Notes: generated by a model from the letters alone, not told the origin. Positions 7,845-17,713 are shown, counted from the first letter of the stretch. The stretch is 61,591 bases of DNA from Hyella patelloides LEGE 07179 (GCF_900659865.1 NZ_LR213768.1:1-61591); one strand, 5' to 3'. Made by a program: numbers and translations.

Positions 7845-10472
7845 TTAAGACCAATTTCCCACTAAAACAAAAGCAGCCCAGTATACTGGATGATTGTATT
7901 CTCCTTCAATAAGGGACAGTTGAGCGCGACGTAAAGCCTCGGCTCTAGTTACTCCAGGCTGTCCTAAATGTTGGTAAAATTCGGTCATGAGTTTAGTAGT
8001 TGAGCGATCGCGTACTGCCCATAAAGTCCCCAGAGTACTACTTGCTCCCGAGCGTACTGCCAAACCAGCTAAACCTAAAATCGCTCTGGGATCGCCCTTA
8101 GCGGTTTGACAAGCACTCAAAACCAGTAATTCAATTGGGTTGGCTTGATTGGTTTCTCTAGAGCGAATTAGGGTGTCAAAATCTCTGGCGTTAATCTTGC
8201 CATTCCAAGCCAGGACAAAAGTTTCTTCAGCGTTGCTGCTAAATTTACCGTGAGTAGCTAGATGTAATATGGAGAAAGGATTTTCATCGAAAGTATTTTG
8301 TAGATTAGGCTGGGTAAAATTTTGATTTAAGAGTATTTTGGCTTCGATCTGAGTATTAATTTTGGCTAATTCTTGTTCCACTCCAGGTAAAGCTTGAAAG
8401 CCTTGGTTAGCTTCACTCAAGCCAGCAGCGATCGCTATTAAGTTAGAATTTGCCAAATTTTGAGGTTGTAATAGCTGTAATCCTGGGCTAATAACGGTGC
8501 TGTATTTTTCTAGTAAATACTGTTTGCCGTCATAAAGAGCCGACATCGGTACATTTCGTAAGCTACCATCTAAGACAAACACTAAAGTTTTAATCCCAGA
8601 GTTTTCTAGTTGAGAAGCTGCTGGCTCAATCAACCAATTGTATGCCTGTTGGTACAGTTTTAAACGTTCGGCTTGAGCGTAAGCAGGATTAAGAGACTGT
8701 CGCATAAGCTGTAAAACCGATTCTACTTCTGCCTGAGCCAGATGAGTTGTATAGTTACTTAGTGGTTGTCCTGGTATGGAAAGAATAACTTCTAAACGAT
8801 CTGGCAAAATAATCGGGTAAATAATTGCTGCATCAGAATCAATTTCATCGAGTTGCACTGACTGGGTTTTTAAACAGGCTTCGTGGAAGAAGTTGTCTAA
8901 TTCAGCTAGTTGCAGTGCTTCAATAACTTGACGAGCTTTTCTCAAATTGACTTGGCTGACTTGATTAAACCTATTTGCTGGTTTTTTAGTTTTGGTAGAG
9001 GTTAATAATAATGAGACTAGCTGCCGATAAATCGGTTCAATAGATTCTGTAAAAGAAAATTGAGTTTCGGCATTAATGGAAGCTAGATCGGTGCGGAGAG
9101 TTTGAAGAGTATCAAAAGTCAGTTCATAAGCAGTAATGGCTTGCTGAATATCTCCTTGCTGTCTATATAGTTTACCGAGTTGCCAAGCAGCACGAGCGAC
9201 AATTTCTGGTGCATCAATTTGCTGGGCTAGCAGTAAGGCATTGTTGGTAACGGTTAAAGCTTTTTTCGGTTGCTGTGGAGCGAGTAATTTCCCCAACTGA
9301 GTTAAAACTAGAGCTTGAGCGCGGATATCTTTTAGCGTTTTAGCTTCATTGACAGCATTGGTTAAAATTCTTTCGGCTAGAGAAATATAAGAATTACTGC
9401 TAATTTGCTGCTCTTTGATCGAGGTTTCTAGCCGTTCTAAGCTTTCCGCAAAATTAACCGTAGCATTAATAGATGCCCGACTGGGAGGCAATTTACTAAG
9501 ATGAGATTCAACTAGGGGAATTAGTGCGATCGCTTGTTCTGGTTGTTCTAGTTGCAGATAGAGACGCAATAAATTGAGTTGAGTTTTTAGTTCTATTTGC
9601 TGGCTATTAGTGATTTTAGTAGCTAACTGATAATATTCTAAAGCTTTAGTTAAATTTCGTGCTTCTCTAGCAGCGTTGCCTAAACTAAATAAAATACTGC
9701 TGGTGTCTAGTGGTGGATTGAGTTTATTTGCGATCTCGGCGGAGCCGAGGCGCTTCGCGATCGCTAAACTTTGTTCTAAGACTGTTTGAGACTGCGCTAA
9801 CTTGCCTGTATTCTTTAATGCTATTCCTAAACTTTGTAAACCCTGCACCTTAAAGGAAGAATCTGATTGAGCTTGTAATTCTTTTTCAAGAGAGTTCAAG
9901 ATGGTTTCTGCCCTGTGATATAGTCCCAAACGCCGTAGGGCTTGAGATTGATTGATTTGACTGCCCCAAATTCCCTGTTTGTCGTCTGCATTGCGATAAG
10001 CTGCTTCTGCTTGCTGCCAGCTTTGTATTGCGGATTCAGTTTGACCTGTAGAGCTTTGGAGATGTCCTTGAATATTGAGAACTTGAGCGAGAATAGCTGG
10101 TTCTGGTGGGGATGATTCTAAAAGTTGGCGACTTTCAGCGATCGCGGTTGTTGCCTCTTGCCATTTTCCTAAAGCTTGTTGTGCCAAAGAAAGATAGCTG
10201 AAACTCCAGGCTTGACCGATGGAGTCTTGCTGTTGCTCATATCCCTGGGCTGCCTGTTGCCAAACGGATGCTGCTGCGGTAAATCTGCCTGCTTCGTATA
10301 AAATTCTGCCTTGGTTTAATAATGTTTCAGGAGGGTTACCCTGGGCGATCTCATTTGAAGAGATATAGATATTAGGGGTTTGAGATTGGGCTGCTGGCAA
10401 GATTCTAGTTACTAATAAAAAAGTCAGCAACACCAAACAGATACTAGAGATAATGCGATCGCAAATTTTCAT
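7845..10472 (-). CDS. Exported TPR-CHAT caspase-like protease
   Basis: 875 aa. An N-terminal signal peptide (about residues 1-30, ...VLLTFLLVTRILPAAQSQ) predicts export. Residues about 45-480 are TPR-type helical repeats (for example ALEYYQLATKI, AITAYELTFDTL). The C-terminal third is a CHAT domain of the caspase/separase clan, with the presumed catalytic His in LHLATHGKF and Cys in LLVLSACQTA, then AVRSGASSTLGTLWAVRD and the terminal PVYWAAFVLVGNW. Both dyad residues are present, so it should be active. It begins 11 bp after the haemagglutinin stop codon, so the two are almost certainly co-transcribed. A 35-bp HIP1-containing repeat is inserted in frame in the TPR region. Substrate unknown; the adhesin encoded upstream is a candidate. 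Confidence 0.93.
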   Translation of the reverse strand: MKICDRIISSICLVLLTFLLVTRILPAAQSQTPNIYISSNEIAQGNPPETLLNQGRILYEAGRFTAAASVWQQAAQGYEQQQDSIGQAWSFSYLSLAQQALGKWQEATTAIAESRQLLESSPPEPAILAQVLNIQGHLQSSTGQTESAIQSWQQAEAAYRNADDKQGIWGSQINQSQALRRLGLYHRAETILNSLEKELQAQSDSSFKVQGLQSLGIALKNTGKLAQSQTVLEQSLAIAKRLGSAEIANKLNPPLDTSSILFSLGNAAREARNLTKALEYYQLATKITNSQQIELKTQLNLLRLYLQLEQPEQAIALIPLVESHLSKLPPSRASINATVNFAESLERLETSIKEQQISSNSYISLAERILTNAVNEAKTLKDIRAQALVLTQLGKLLAPQQPKKALTVTNNALLLAQQIDAPEIVARAAWQLGKLYRQQGDIQQAITAYELTFDTLQTLRTDLASINAETQFSFTESIEPIYRQLVSLLLTSTKTKKPANRFNQVSQVNLRKARQVIEALQLAELDNFFHEACLKTQSVQLDEIDSDAAIIYPIILPDRLEVILSIPGQPLSNYTTHLAQAEVESVLQLMRQSLNPAYAQAERLKLYQQAYNWLIEPAASQLENSGIKTLVFVLDGSLRNVPMSALYDGKQYLLEKYSTVISPGLQLLQPQNLANSNLIAIAAGLSEANQGFQALPGVEQELAKINTQIEAKILLNQNFTQPNLQNTFDENPFSILHLATHGKFSSNAEETFVLAWNGKINARDFDTLIRSRETNQANPIELLVLSACQTAKGDPRAILGLAGLAVRSGASSTLGTLWAVRDRSTTKLMTEFYQHLGQPGVTRAEALRRAQLSLIEGEYNHPVYWAAFVLVGNWS
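9730..9764. repeat. 35-bp HIP1-bearing palindromic repeat inside the CHAT gene
   Basis: The element starts GCGATCTCGGCGGAGCCGAG and ends with GCGATCGC. It is in frame within the CHAT gene, coding on the minus strand for AIAKRLGSAEIA. A same-length relative lies at 36902-36936; the two differ at six positions, and the changes in the CTCGGC/GCCGAG stem are compensatory. Confidence 0.65.
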
Positions 10473-10483
10473 GGTCTTACTAA

Positions 10484-13400
10484 CTATTTACACTCAAAGG
10501 TATTTTGCCATTTAGGTTGGGAATCACCAGAAGCGATTAACTGTACTTTACCGCGATCGTTAACAACCCAACTTTGAGCTTCCACAATGGGGGCTGATGT
10601 TTGCAAGCTTTGATTATTTTTGTCTGTTTCTCTTGGTTGTTGGCGGTTCAAAGGTCGCAAATCCGTCCAAAATGTTTCTCCCACAAGGTACTGGCTGGGG
10701 TCTTCGGGTATGCCACCTCTGCCGATAGAAACAAAGACATTATCTCGATCTGCTGCACAGCCTGTGGTAATTTCTTGAGAGCGATCTCTGATAGTTTCAG
10801 GTAACTCAGTAATGTTGTTTCTATTCTCAGTTACCTCAATATTGACGTTGCCATCAAAGCCAAACTCAGAAGAAGCAGTAATTTCGCTATTAGACTCTAA
10901 AAATAAACCTTGAGTGATAATATCAATGTTACCTCCCGCCCCAAAAACCGCATTGGCTCGAATGTCGCTGTTATTCCTCGCGATCAGTAAATCGGTATCG
11001 ATCTTAATATCTCCGCCCCCTCCTGTGCTATCTGCAACGCTAGTGCTGAGTAAACTTTGATTATCTAAAGACAAAAGATCGCTCGTCAGAAAAATATCTC
11101 CGCCACCTGTACTTTCTGAAGTAGCAGTAATTTGACCGTTGTTGATTTCTAATTGCCTTGCGGTGATGATAATGTTACTCGCTTCACCCGTGCCAATGCT
11201 GTTAGCTGAAATTTGAGCGTTGCTGGTTAACTCCAGAAAATTAGTCATAATTGCGATCGCGCCACCATCGCTGCTGCCTCTAGTATCAGCAGTAATTTGA
11301 CTACCATTACGAGCAATTAAGAAATCTTGAATCTCAAGCTCAATGCTTCCTCCACCAGCTTCGGCAGTCGCAACAGTAATGCTGCTAGGTTCATCGGACA
11401 TAGCACTGTCTAAGAATAATGAATTAGCATTAATTTCAATGTTTCCCGCTTTTCCTTGTCCTGGGGGAATATCTGGGTTACGACTAGAAAAATTACTGGC
11501 GTTAATCGTTGCTCCATATTCAATGGTTAAGCGATTAGTAGTGAGCCTGATATCACCGCCATCCCCCGTACCAAAAATAGTATTGGCAAATAAACCACTA
11601 GCACCTTGTTCTGAGGCCTCACTTAGTTCTACAGATTCAGTAGCGTTGATAACTAGCTCTCCCCCATCTCCCGATCCCCCAGTACTTACTACGATTTGCC
11701 CTCCTCCAGTTACTAATAAACTACCTGTATCGATAGTTACATTGCCTCCTTTGCCTGTGGAATCAATGTCTACAGGTGAGAATAAACCACTAGGACGAAA
11801 TTGCGAACTGCCAACGATATTGATTTCCTGAGCCGTAATTGATAATGCTCCTGCATTGCCCTCTCCAAAAGTGCCTACCGAGATTTGCGCTCCATCAGTG
11901 AGTTGCAAAAGCTTGGTGTCAATAGCTAAACTACCTCCATTACCTGTTGCTCCTGGTTCAACCGATGTAGAAAAGTTACTTGCACGAAAAGCTGAGTCAC
12001 CGACCAAATCAACTTCATTAGCTTCAACAGTTATGTTTCCAGCATTACCTGAGCCAAGAGTAATTGAGTTTATCTGCGCTCCGTTGGAGATTGATAAGCG
12101 ATCGCTATTAATGGTTAAATTACCTCCATTCCCTTTTGCTCCTGCTTCGACATTAGAAAATAAGCCACTAGGGAAACCATCGGCTGATTCTCCAATCAGT
12201 TTGATTTCATTGGCACGAATATTTAAAACTCCTGCATCACCAATACCAAAGGTTGTAGTTGCAATTTCTGCTCCATCAGTGAGTTGCAACAGTTCGGTAT
12301 CAATAGTCAAATTACCTCCATTACCCACAACATCTGTTTCCACATTAGAAAAAAAACCGCTAGCACCTAATGGCGAGTCACCCACCAATTCCACTTCCGT
12401 TGCGGTAACTATCAATGTCCCTGCATCACCATCACCAAAAGTATTAACTCCCACCTGCGCTCCTTCGGCAACCAATAAACGATGGGTATCAATAATAAGA
12501 TTACCTCCAGTACCTGTCGCTCCAGAGGAAACATCGGCAAACAAACCGCTAAAAAAGGAATTATCGACTGAAGTTCCCATTATTTCTACTGTTTCCGTCG
12601 CCTCTACCGTTAAGTTACCTCCAGGCGAACTACCCAAGGTATTTGCGAGAATTGCCGAACCATCTCTCAGTGCAATGCGTTGTCCCTGTAGCTGAATATT
12701 TCCTCCCCCATCACCACTAGCATCTACTGAAGCTGCCTGAGACAAGCTGATATCTTGAAATATCTCTACTCCTTCATAACTAAATTGCCAGCCAAGTTCA
12801 ACAGGAGTAAGTCCCACTAATTCGTTACTACCGACGCTGCCAAGCTCGATGTTTCCTGCTTCAGCAGTTAGATTGCCACCCTCTAGAGAAATATTGCCAC
12901 CAATTAGAGCGAAAGTTTGATTGAGCTTTACTCCAAGCCCTTCGGGTCGATTCTCGCGGATAACGGCAAAAGTTTGGGGATCGATACTGAGATTATTTCC
13001 CGAACCTGTAACTTTAATGTCTCCGGCATTTGTTCCATACTGCAAACCCACGGGAATATTAACCGTCAACAGAGGTGGTGCTTGAGGATCGACCGCACTA
13101 AACTCGCTGCCGTCGGCAAACTGCATACTATTAGCTGTAGAGCCGATAAAAGAGCCACCAATATTTAAAGCTGCGTTTTCACCCAACACAATGCCGTTGG
13201 GATTGAGCAAAAACAAATTAGCAGTACCGTTGGCACGAAGCAAACCATCAATATTAGATATCCCATCCCCCGTAACTCGGCTAATAATGTTATTTATATT
13301 GGCAGCATTATTAAAGAAAGCTGTATTGCCTGTCAGAATCGAAAACTGTTCAAAGCTATGAAAAAGATTTTCGCCAACTGTCGTACCTCCTGTAATCTCA

Positions 13401-13579
13401 GTCATATTTTCTTCTGAAGTAACGGCAGAGTTATTAGGCAGAGTATTATCAGGTACGATTTGAGCAGTCAGGGGCGATCTTATTCCTGTTGACAAATTTA
13501 AAAGAATTGATAAACGTAAAAATGTATTGATTTTGCTTCTTTGCCAAAGCTGCTGGTATAAATTGATAGTGACTGGCAT
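10484..13579 (-). CDS. Filamentous haemagglutinin-like two-partner-secretion protein (TpsA-like)
   Basis: 1031 aa secreted beta-helix protein. After an N-terminal hydrophobic signal region (about residues 20-40) comes a TPS/haemagglutination-activity domain (about 40-200) with the hallmark LLNPNGIVLGENA. From about residue 356 to 670 there are roughly five imperfect repeats of 63-64 aa (GNGGNLTIDT...LTDGAQI...GDAGxLxIxAxEVxLVG...GLFSNVE), followed by shorter beta-helical rungs. The C-terminal region contains Cys residues (TTGCAADRD and FECK at the end), a feature of cyanobacterial members. No FhaC/ShlB-type outer-membrane transporter is in the window. It leads the operon that continues with the CHAT protease. 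Probable role: surface adhesion or cell contact. Confidence 0.9.
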   Translation of the reverse strand: MPVTINLYQQLWQRSKINTFLRLSILLNLSTGIRSPLTAQIVPDNTLPNNSAVTSEENMTEITGGTTVGENLFHSFEQFSILTGNTAFFNNAANINNIISRVTGDGISNIDGLLRANGTANLFLLNPNGIVLGENAALNIGGSFIGSTANSMQFADGSEFSAVDPQAPPLLTVNIPVGLQYGTNAGDIKVTGSGNNLSIDPQTFAVIRENRPEGLGVKLNQTFALIGGNISLEGGNLTAEAGNIELGSVGSNELVGLTPVELGWQFSYEGVEIFQDISLSQAASVDASGDGGGNIQLQGQRIALRDGSAILANTLGSSPGGNLTVEATETVEIMGTSVDNSFFSGLFADVSSGATGTGGNLIIDTHRLLVAEGAQVGVNTFGDGDAGTLIVTATEVELVGDSPLGASGFFSNVETDVVGNGGNLTIDTELLQLTDGAEIATTTFGIGDAGVLNIRANEIKLIGESADGFPSGLFSNVEAGAKGNGGNLTINSDRLSISNGAQINSITLGSGNAGNITVEANEVDLVGDSAFRASNFSTSVEPGATGNGGSLAIDTKLLQLTDGAQISVGTFGEGNAGALSITAQEINIVGSSQFRPSGLFSPVDIDSTGKGGNVTIDTGSLLVTGGGQIVVSTGGSGDGGELVINATESVELSEASEQGASGLFANTIFGTGDGGDIRLTTNRLTIEYGATINASNFSSRNPDIPPGQGKAGNIEINANSLFLDSAMSDEPSSITVATAEAGGGSIELEIQDFLIARNGSQITADTRGSSDGGAIAIMTNFLELTSNAQISANSIGTGEASNIIITARQLEINNGQITATSESTGGGDIFLTSDLLSLDNQSLLSTSVADSTGGGGDIKIDTDLLIARNNSDIRANAVFGAGGNIDIITQGLFLESNSEITASSEFGFDGNVNIEVTENRNNITELPETIRDRSQEITTGCAADRDNVFVSIGRGGIPEDPSQYLVGETFWTDLRPLNRQQPRETDKNNQSLQTSAPIVEAQSWVVNDRGKVQLIASGDSQPKWQNTFECK

Positions 13580-13756
13580 TTTCTTGCGATCTGGTTACAG
13601 ATAGTTCAATATTACTTGGAAAAGTCGTGTTTTTTGTTTGTCAATTCAGAAATACTTTCCCGATCAAACCTCAAGTGTGCGGTATGAAAAACTCTACTTT
13701 TATCAGAAGCTACCGCGTCACAAAGATTGGTAAATCCCGCGAACTAATCGATTATC

Positions 13757-13823
13757 AACCCCCTAGCCCTCCAATACTGCGGGAAAAAAGCTTGAAATCC
13801 CCATTTTTGGGGGATTTAGGGGA
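13757..13823. repeat. Intergenic CCCC/GGGG palindromic repeat
   Basis: The 336-bp spacer upstream of the haemagglutinin gene holds a C-rich then G-rich sequence ending AATCCCCATTTTTGGGGGAT TTAGGGG. This is the type of 'tccccctaaatccccc' palindromic repeat widespread in cyanobacterial spacers (recalled). Reading it as protein (PPSPPILREKSLKSPFLGDL) is an artefact. Nothing else was seen in 13580-13915. Confidence 0.6.
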
Positions 13824-13915
13824 ATAGATTCACTTCCAAATCAAATGAATAAATTAAACAATGAGATGTGCATATAAGGTATTTCTTTAAAAAGAGCTTA
13901 TTGTCCATTGCTCAC

Positions 13916-15865
13916 TCATACATCCCCCATATTTTCAACATTATCCACTGCCAAAACAGGCTCAAATATCTCACTTGTTGACCCTTGCCAGTTCTCAAAT
14001 TCCTCACCAGATCCATATAGAGCTAAATTACTGTTCAATTCGGCAACATTTGTTGTTGACCCTTCCCCAGCAAGTTCTGGAATAGAGTAAACACTATTAT
14101 CAATAGTTGTTGCTCCAGTAATATCCAAGCTCTGACTATCTACCTCTACTGGCTCGATGTTTGATTTCCCCGTCTGCCACCAACTCCAACTCGAACCTCC
14201 AGAACTTCTGCGTGCCATCTCGTCGGGAGCAGCAATACTCTCAAGCTTTGCTAATTCATCATCTAGAGAATCCCCCGTCTGCCACCAACTCCAACTCGAA
14301 CTGCCAGAACTTCTGCGTGCTATCTCATCAGGGCCAGCAATACTCAACAACTTTGCCAGTGCTGCATCTAGCTGTGTTCCTGTGGGACTTTCACCATTAA
14401 AAGTGTCTTGATACAGTAACCCCAAAGCATCTCGAATCTTATTATTCCATTCGGTTCGCTGACTTTCATTACCAGAGCTAACCGTTATGGCTAAAGTGAC
14501 AAGCTGTAAGTCAGTGGCATTCTGCGGGTCTAGATTTTCCTTGAGTTCGGTTGGCGACTCATCTAACCATTCTTCAATTTGGTCGTTGAAAGACTCTTGT
14601 AACTCATCTTTGTAGAGCTTATCTAAATCGGCTAGAGATTTTTGGATATCTGAAGTTCCTTTGAGGGCTGCTTCTAATCGCAGGTCGGGATCGTTTTGAT
14701 TTTCTTCTACTTTATCCAGAGTTATCTGAATTGCTTCCCGTTGCTTTTGGGCTACATCATTGGTATCTTCTTCTAAGTCGTCCACTTCACCCGCGATCTC
14801 TGGATCGAGTCCTCTAATTGCCTCTCGTTCTTCTGCGAGACTTACCAACTGCTCATCTAAATAGTCCGTCAGCAAATTTTCTAGGGAAGTTAAATCGGGA
14901 TTAGAACGATCCCAATCAATAGTTTGTACCGTTTCCCTGACATCTACCTGTAACTGGGGTATACGATCCCAACCAATTCCATCTAACAGTCGTAGGTCTA
15001 AATCAGAAATTTCGATTCTTTCTCCCTTTTTGAGTACAGGAGTTGCAATACCCCGCGAATCACCGTCTTTCCAGTGACTACCTTGAAACCCATCATTAGA
15101 ATTTCCTGTAGAAAAATCACCAAGATTATTATCTCCGCCATCAAGAGAGAAATAGGTTTGCCCTCTAGTCCAGTCGGGAACGCCTAAGCTAGAGCTATAT
15201 TCGGAATAGCGCAGCAAGTCCATTGGTGAAACATAATCCAAATTTTGCTCGGTAATCTCGCCCTCTTGGGACAAGAGATCGAAAGCATCAGTACCGCTAA
15301 TAAAACCTAAAACATGACCAATTTCGTGGCTGGCAACAGTTAAAAGGTCATAGCGATCGCTGGAAACTCCTGTATTAGGGTCAAAATGCCAAGAAGCGGA
15401 GTCATTAACGCGGATACTAGCATCAAAATCACCATCATTGTCGTTAATTAAGTTTAATGCTTTGGCATTAGCACGAGTCAGCCAAATTTTATTTGCTGAG
15501 TCAATTTCACTGCTTTCTCCCCAAGTATTGGTGTCAGGATTATATGTCTCTCTAAGATACTCAAAACTATTGCCTGGTTCTCGATAATTAGCAGCACTTT
15601 GATCGTCAGGAGAACTAGCGTCTGAATTGAATTTATTGATAAAATCAGTATATTCAACTCTCGTCATCCCTGGACGAGAGCCAGCTAAGGCTGCTTCAGG
15701 TAATGAGCCATAATCAACATAAATATTGACAGTAGCCTCATCAGTTACAACATCAAGAATTTCGCTATCAATGCGCTCAACAGACCAAGCGTCAGCAGCC
15801 CCCCAAAAAGCTGACATTACTTCAATAGGAGTGCCGTCAGCAAAGGTAAAATTAAAAGTTACCAT
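13916..15865 (-). CDS. HExxH zinc metalloprotease (NF038122-like)
   Basis: 649 aa. The zinc site VASHEIGHVLGF lies near residue 185, with the glutamate base in HEIGH; the third ligand is not at the metzincin position (an S stands where HExxHxxGxxH would put His). The N-terminal 300 residues (FTFADGTPIEVMSAFWGAADAW, IYVDYGSL) resemble a cyanobacterial extracellular metalloprotease family I know as NF038122. No classical signal peptide is visible. The middle (about 340-480) is acidic and helical. Near 515-590 a segment of about 35 aa is duplicated, each copy ending SSWSWWQTG. It is on the same strand as the haemagglutinin operon. Catalysis plausible; substrate unknown. Confidence 0.8.
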   Translation of the reverse strand: MVTFNFTFADGTPIEVMSAFWGAADAWSVERIDSEILDVVTDEATVNIYVDYGSLPEAALAGSRPGMTRVEYTDFINKFNSDASSPDDQSAANYREPGNSFEYLRETYNPDTNTWGESSEIDSANKIWLTRANAKALNLINDNDGDFDASIRVNDSASWHFDPNTGVSSDRYDLLTVASHEIGHVLGFISGTDAFDLLSQEGEITEQNLDYVSPMDLLRYSEYSSSLGVPDWTRGQTYFSLDGGDNNLGDFSTGNSNDGFQGSHWKDGDSRGIATPVLKKGERIEISDLDLRLLDGIGWDRIPQLQVDVRETVQTIDWDRSNPDLTSLENLLTDYLDEQLVSLAEEREAIRGLDPEIAGEVDDLEEDTNDVAQKQREAIQITLDKVEENQNDPDLRLEAALKGTSDIQKSLADLDKLYKDELQESFNDQIEEWLDESPTELKENLDPQNATDLQLVTLAITVSSGNESQRTEWNNKIRDALGLLYQDTFNGESPTGTQLDAALAKLLSIAGPDEIARRSSGSSSWSWWQTGDSLDDELAKLESIAAPDEMARRSSGGSSWSWWQTGKSNIEPVEVDSQSLDITGATTIDNSVYSIPELAGEGSTTNVAELNSNLALYGSGEEFENWQGSTSEIFEPVLAVDNVENMGDV

Positions 15866-15959
15866 GATAGTCGTGTGCCAAATAGATTATGCCATGGAAC
15901 ATAATCTCATAAATACAGACAAAAAATAGATATAGACTGGTATTGTTGCGAACCTCTGG

Positions 15960-16230
15960 GGTCTGTTAATGAAGTTAATCAAGACTTGTTCTGATCGCTG
16001 GAAAATAAAAGAGTTTCATCGTGAACTCAAACAATTAACTAAGATTCAGTCTTGTCAATGTCGTCAAGCTAGAATTCAGAGAAACCATATTGCCCGATGC
16101 TCTTTTAGTGTGGAATTATCTGAACAAATTATCTGATTTCACTAAATCTACAGTTTATCAACCAAAGCAAAATAGTCGATCTTCACATCTAACTAAAGAA
16201 CTGAAACAATCTTCTTTGCTTATGAAATGA
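15960..16230 (+). mobile_element. IS4/IS701-type transposase C-terminal remnant
   Basis: Forward frames encode SDRWKIKEFHRELKQLTKI, QCRQARIQRNHIA and, after a frameshift near 16095-16099, VWNYLNKLSDFTKSTVYQPK down to a stop at 16228. This is the conserved C-terminal end of DDE transposases (RWKIExFHRELKQ...CQCRxARxQRNHI). The N-terminal and catalytic parts are absent. The rest of the spacer 15866-16386 shows nothing recognisable. Confidence 0.8.
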
Positions 16231-16386
16231 GTTTGATTATTGTTCACTCGATATCTAGTGTTTTTGCGTCAGTCCTGATTTTTTCAATTCAGGGTGTTGT
16301 TTTTTAATTAGTTGAAGCGAGGAGAAGGTCAATTCTAGCAATTGGTAATTTCTTTGATTTCTGACTTTTGGCTTTTTTGGCTTTAA

Positions 16387-17712
16387 CTACCCATACCGCC
16401 TTAATGGGGTTACGGTTTCACTTTTAGAAAGGGGTAAATAGACACGAAAGCAAGTACCAAGACCAATTTGGCTTTCAACTTTGATTTTGCCTTGGTGTTT
16501 TTTAACAATATTCTTAGAGATTGCTAAACCCAAACCCGAACCCTCTTTTTTTTGTTTACGAACCCGTTCGTCTCGCCAAAAACGTTTAAAAATAGAGGAT
16601 AAATGTTCGGTAGCAATTCCTATTCCTGTGTCTCGGACCAAGATTATAGCATTCTTCTGAGATTTTTGCAGAGAGAGATTTACTGTGCCTCCACTCTCTG
16701 TATATTTAAAGGCGTTTTCTAACAGATTAGAAAACAATCGATTCAATTGCGATGCATTTCCTTTGACTACCAAGGGACAATTCAGATCGAATTGAAAATC
16801 AATTTTTTTAGTAGGAGCAACTGTTCTCAAGGGTTCTGCTAGCTGTTGCAACAGTTGATCGATTCTAATATCGGATTTTTCGGAGTGGTTTAAAGTATAA
16901 GTATCATCAGTTCGAGCTAAAAATAGTAGATCGTCCAACAAATGTTTCATTTGCTCTGTAGATCTATTAATAATCTGTAATTTTTTTTGTGCTGAAGTCT
17001 GGGAAATCTGTTCTGGATAATTCAACATAATTTCCGCGGCAAAGCTAATCCTCGTTAAAGGAGTACCAAGCTCATGAGAAGCGTCGGCAGCAAACTGTTT
17101 AAGCTGCTGAAAGTTTCGGAGAGTGGGTTTAAAAGCTTGATGAGTCAGGTAAACACTGCTAATGCTAATCAGCAAGATAGCCGTTCCACCTCCAAGCCAT
17201 AATCCCAATCGTAGTTGATTTAAAGTGGCATCAAGATCGCGGGTTGATTCGCTAGCTCTGATGTAGCCTTTGAGTTTTAAAACATTTCCTTTACCTTCAT
17301 CAGCATAGATAGCAATAGTCACACTGCGAATATTATCTTCATTTTGAAATAATAGTGTATTAGTATTGGAAAAAGAATCTAAAAGCTTTTCATAAAAAGG
17401 TGCTTGTGGGAAAAATTTTCCTACTTTGGCTATAGTTTGACCGTTAACTCCAAACCACTCTAAACTTTGTTTTTTACGAGAAAAAAGTTCTTGCCAAGCT
17501 AGTTCGTTGTCTAAATCTTGCATCCCTTTTTCCTGAATAATATTAAGACTAGGAGCAGCAGTTTTCGCCAACATAATTAGTTCTTGGTCTAACTGTTCGC
17601 GCATACTGCGATTGAAGAAGACATAAAGTGAAATGGCAGAAACGCTTACAATAGCTGCCATCACCGTTAGGTAAGCCAACATTAAACGTTGGCGTAATCC
17701 AGGAAAATCCAT
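16387..17712 (-). CDS. Sensor histidine kinase (partner of 17714 regulator)
   Basis: 441 aa. Transmembrane helices at about residues 12-33 and 170-190 flank an extracytoplasmic sensor. The H-box reads ASHELGTPL (His213); the usual Arg of HELRTPL is Gly here. HATPase_c motifs are intact: NLLENAFKYT, RDTGIGI, GSGLGLAIS. Its start codon is one base after the stop of the response regulator gene, so the two form a classic regulator-kinase operon. The whole sensor is a paralogue of the 16-1338 kinase, suggesting duplication of one signalling unit. Signal unknown. Confidence 0.92.
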   Translation of the reverse strand: MDFPGLRQRLMLAYLTVMAAIVSVSAISLYVFFNRSMREQLDQELIMLAKTAAPSLNIIQEKGMQDLDNELAWQELFSRKKQSLEWFGVNGQTIAKVGKFFPQAPFYEKLLDSFSNTNTLLFQNEDNIRSVTIAIYADEGKGNVLKLKGYIRASESTRDLDATLNQLRLGLWLGGGTAILLISISSVYLTHQAFKPTLRNFQQLKQFAADASHELGTPLTRISFAAEIMLNYPEQISQTSAQKKLQIINRSTEQMKHLLDDLLFLARTDDTYTLNHSEKSDIRIDQLLQQLAEPLRTVAPTKKIDFQFDLNCPLVVKGNASQLNRLFSNLLENAFKYTESGGTVNLSLQKSQKNAIILVRDTGIGIATEHLSSIFKRFWRDERVRKQKKEGSGLGLAISKNIVKKHQGKIKVESQIGLGTCFRVYLPLSKSETVTPLRRYG

Positions 17713-17713
17713 A

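Noticed and set aside
11343-12695. Long plus-strand open frames opposite the haemagglutinin gene
   Set aside because: Pro/Ser/Leu-rich antisense shadows of the repetitive Gly/Asn/Thr-rich coding strand, with no ribosome binding sites or recognisable domains.
13627-13827. 66-aa plus-strand frame ending PPSPPILREKSLKSPFLGDL
   Set aside because: The sequence is a translated intergenic palindromic repeat.
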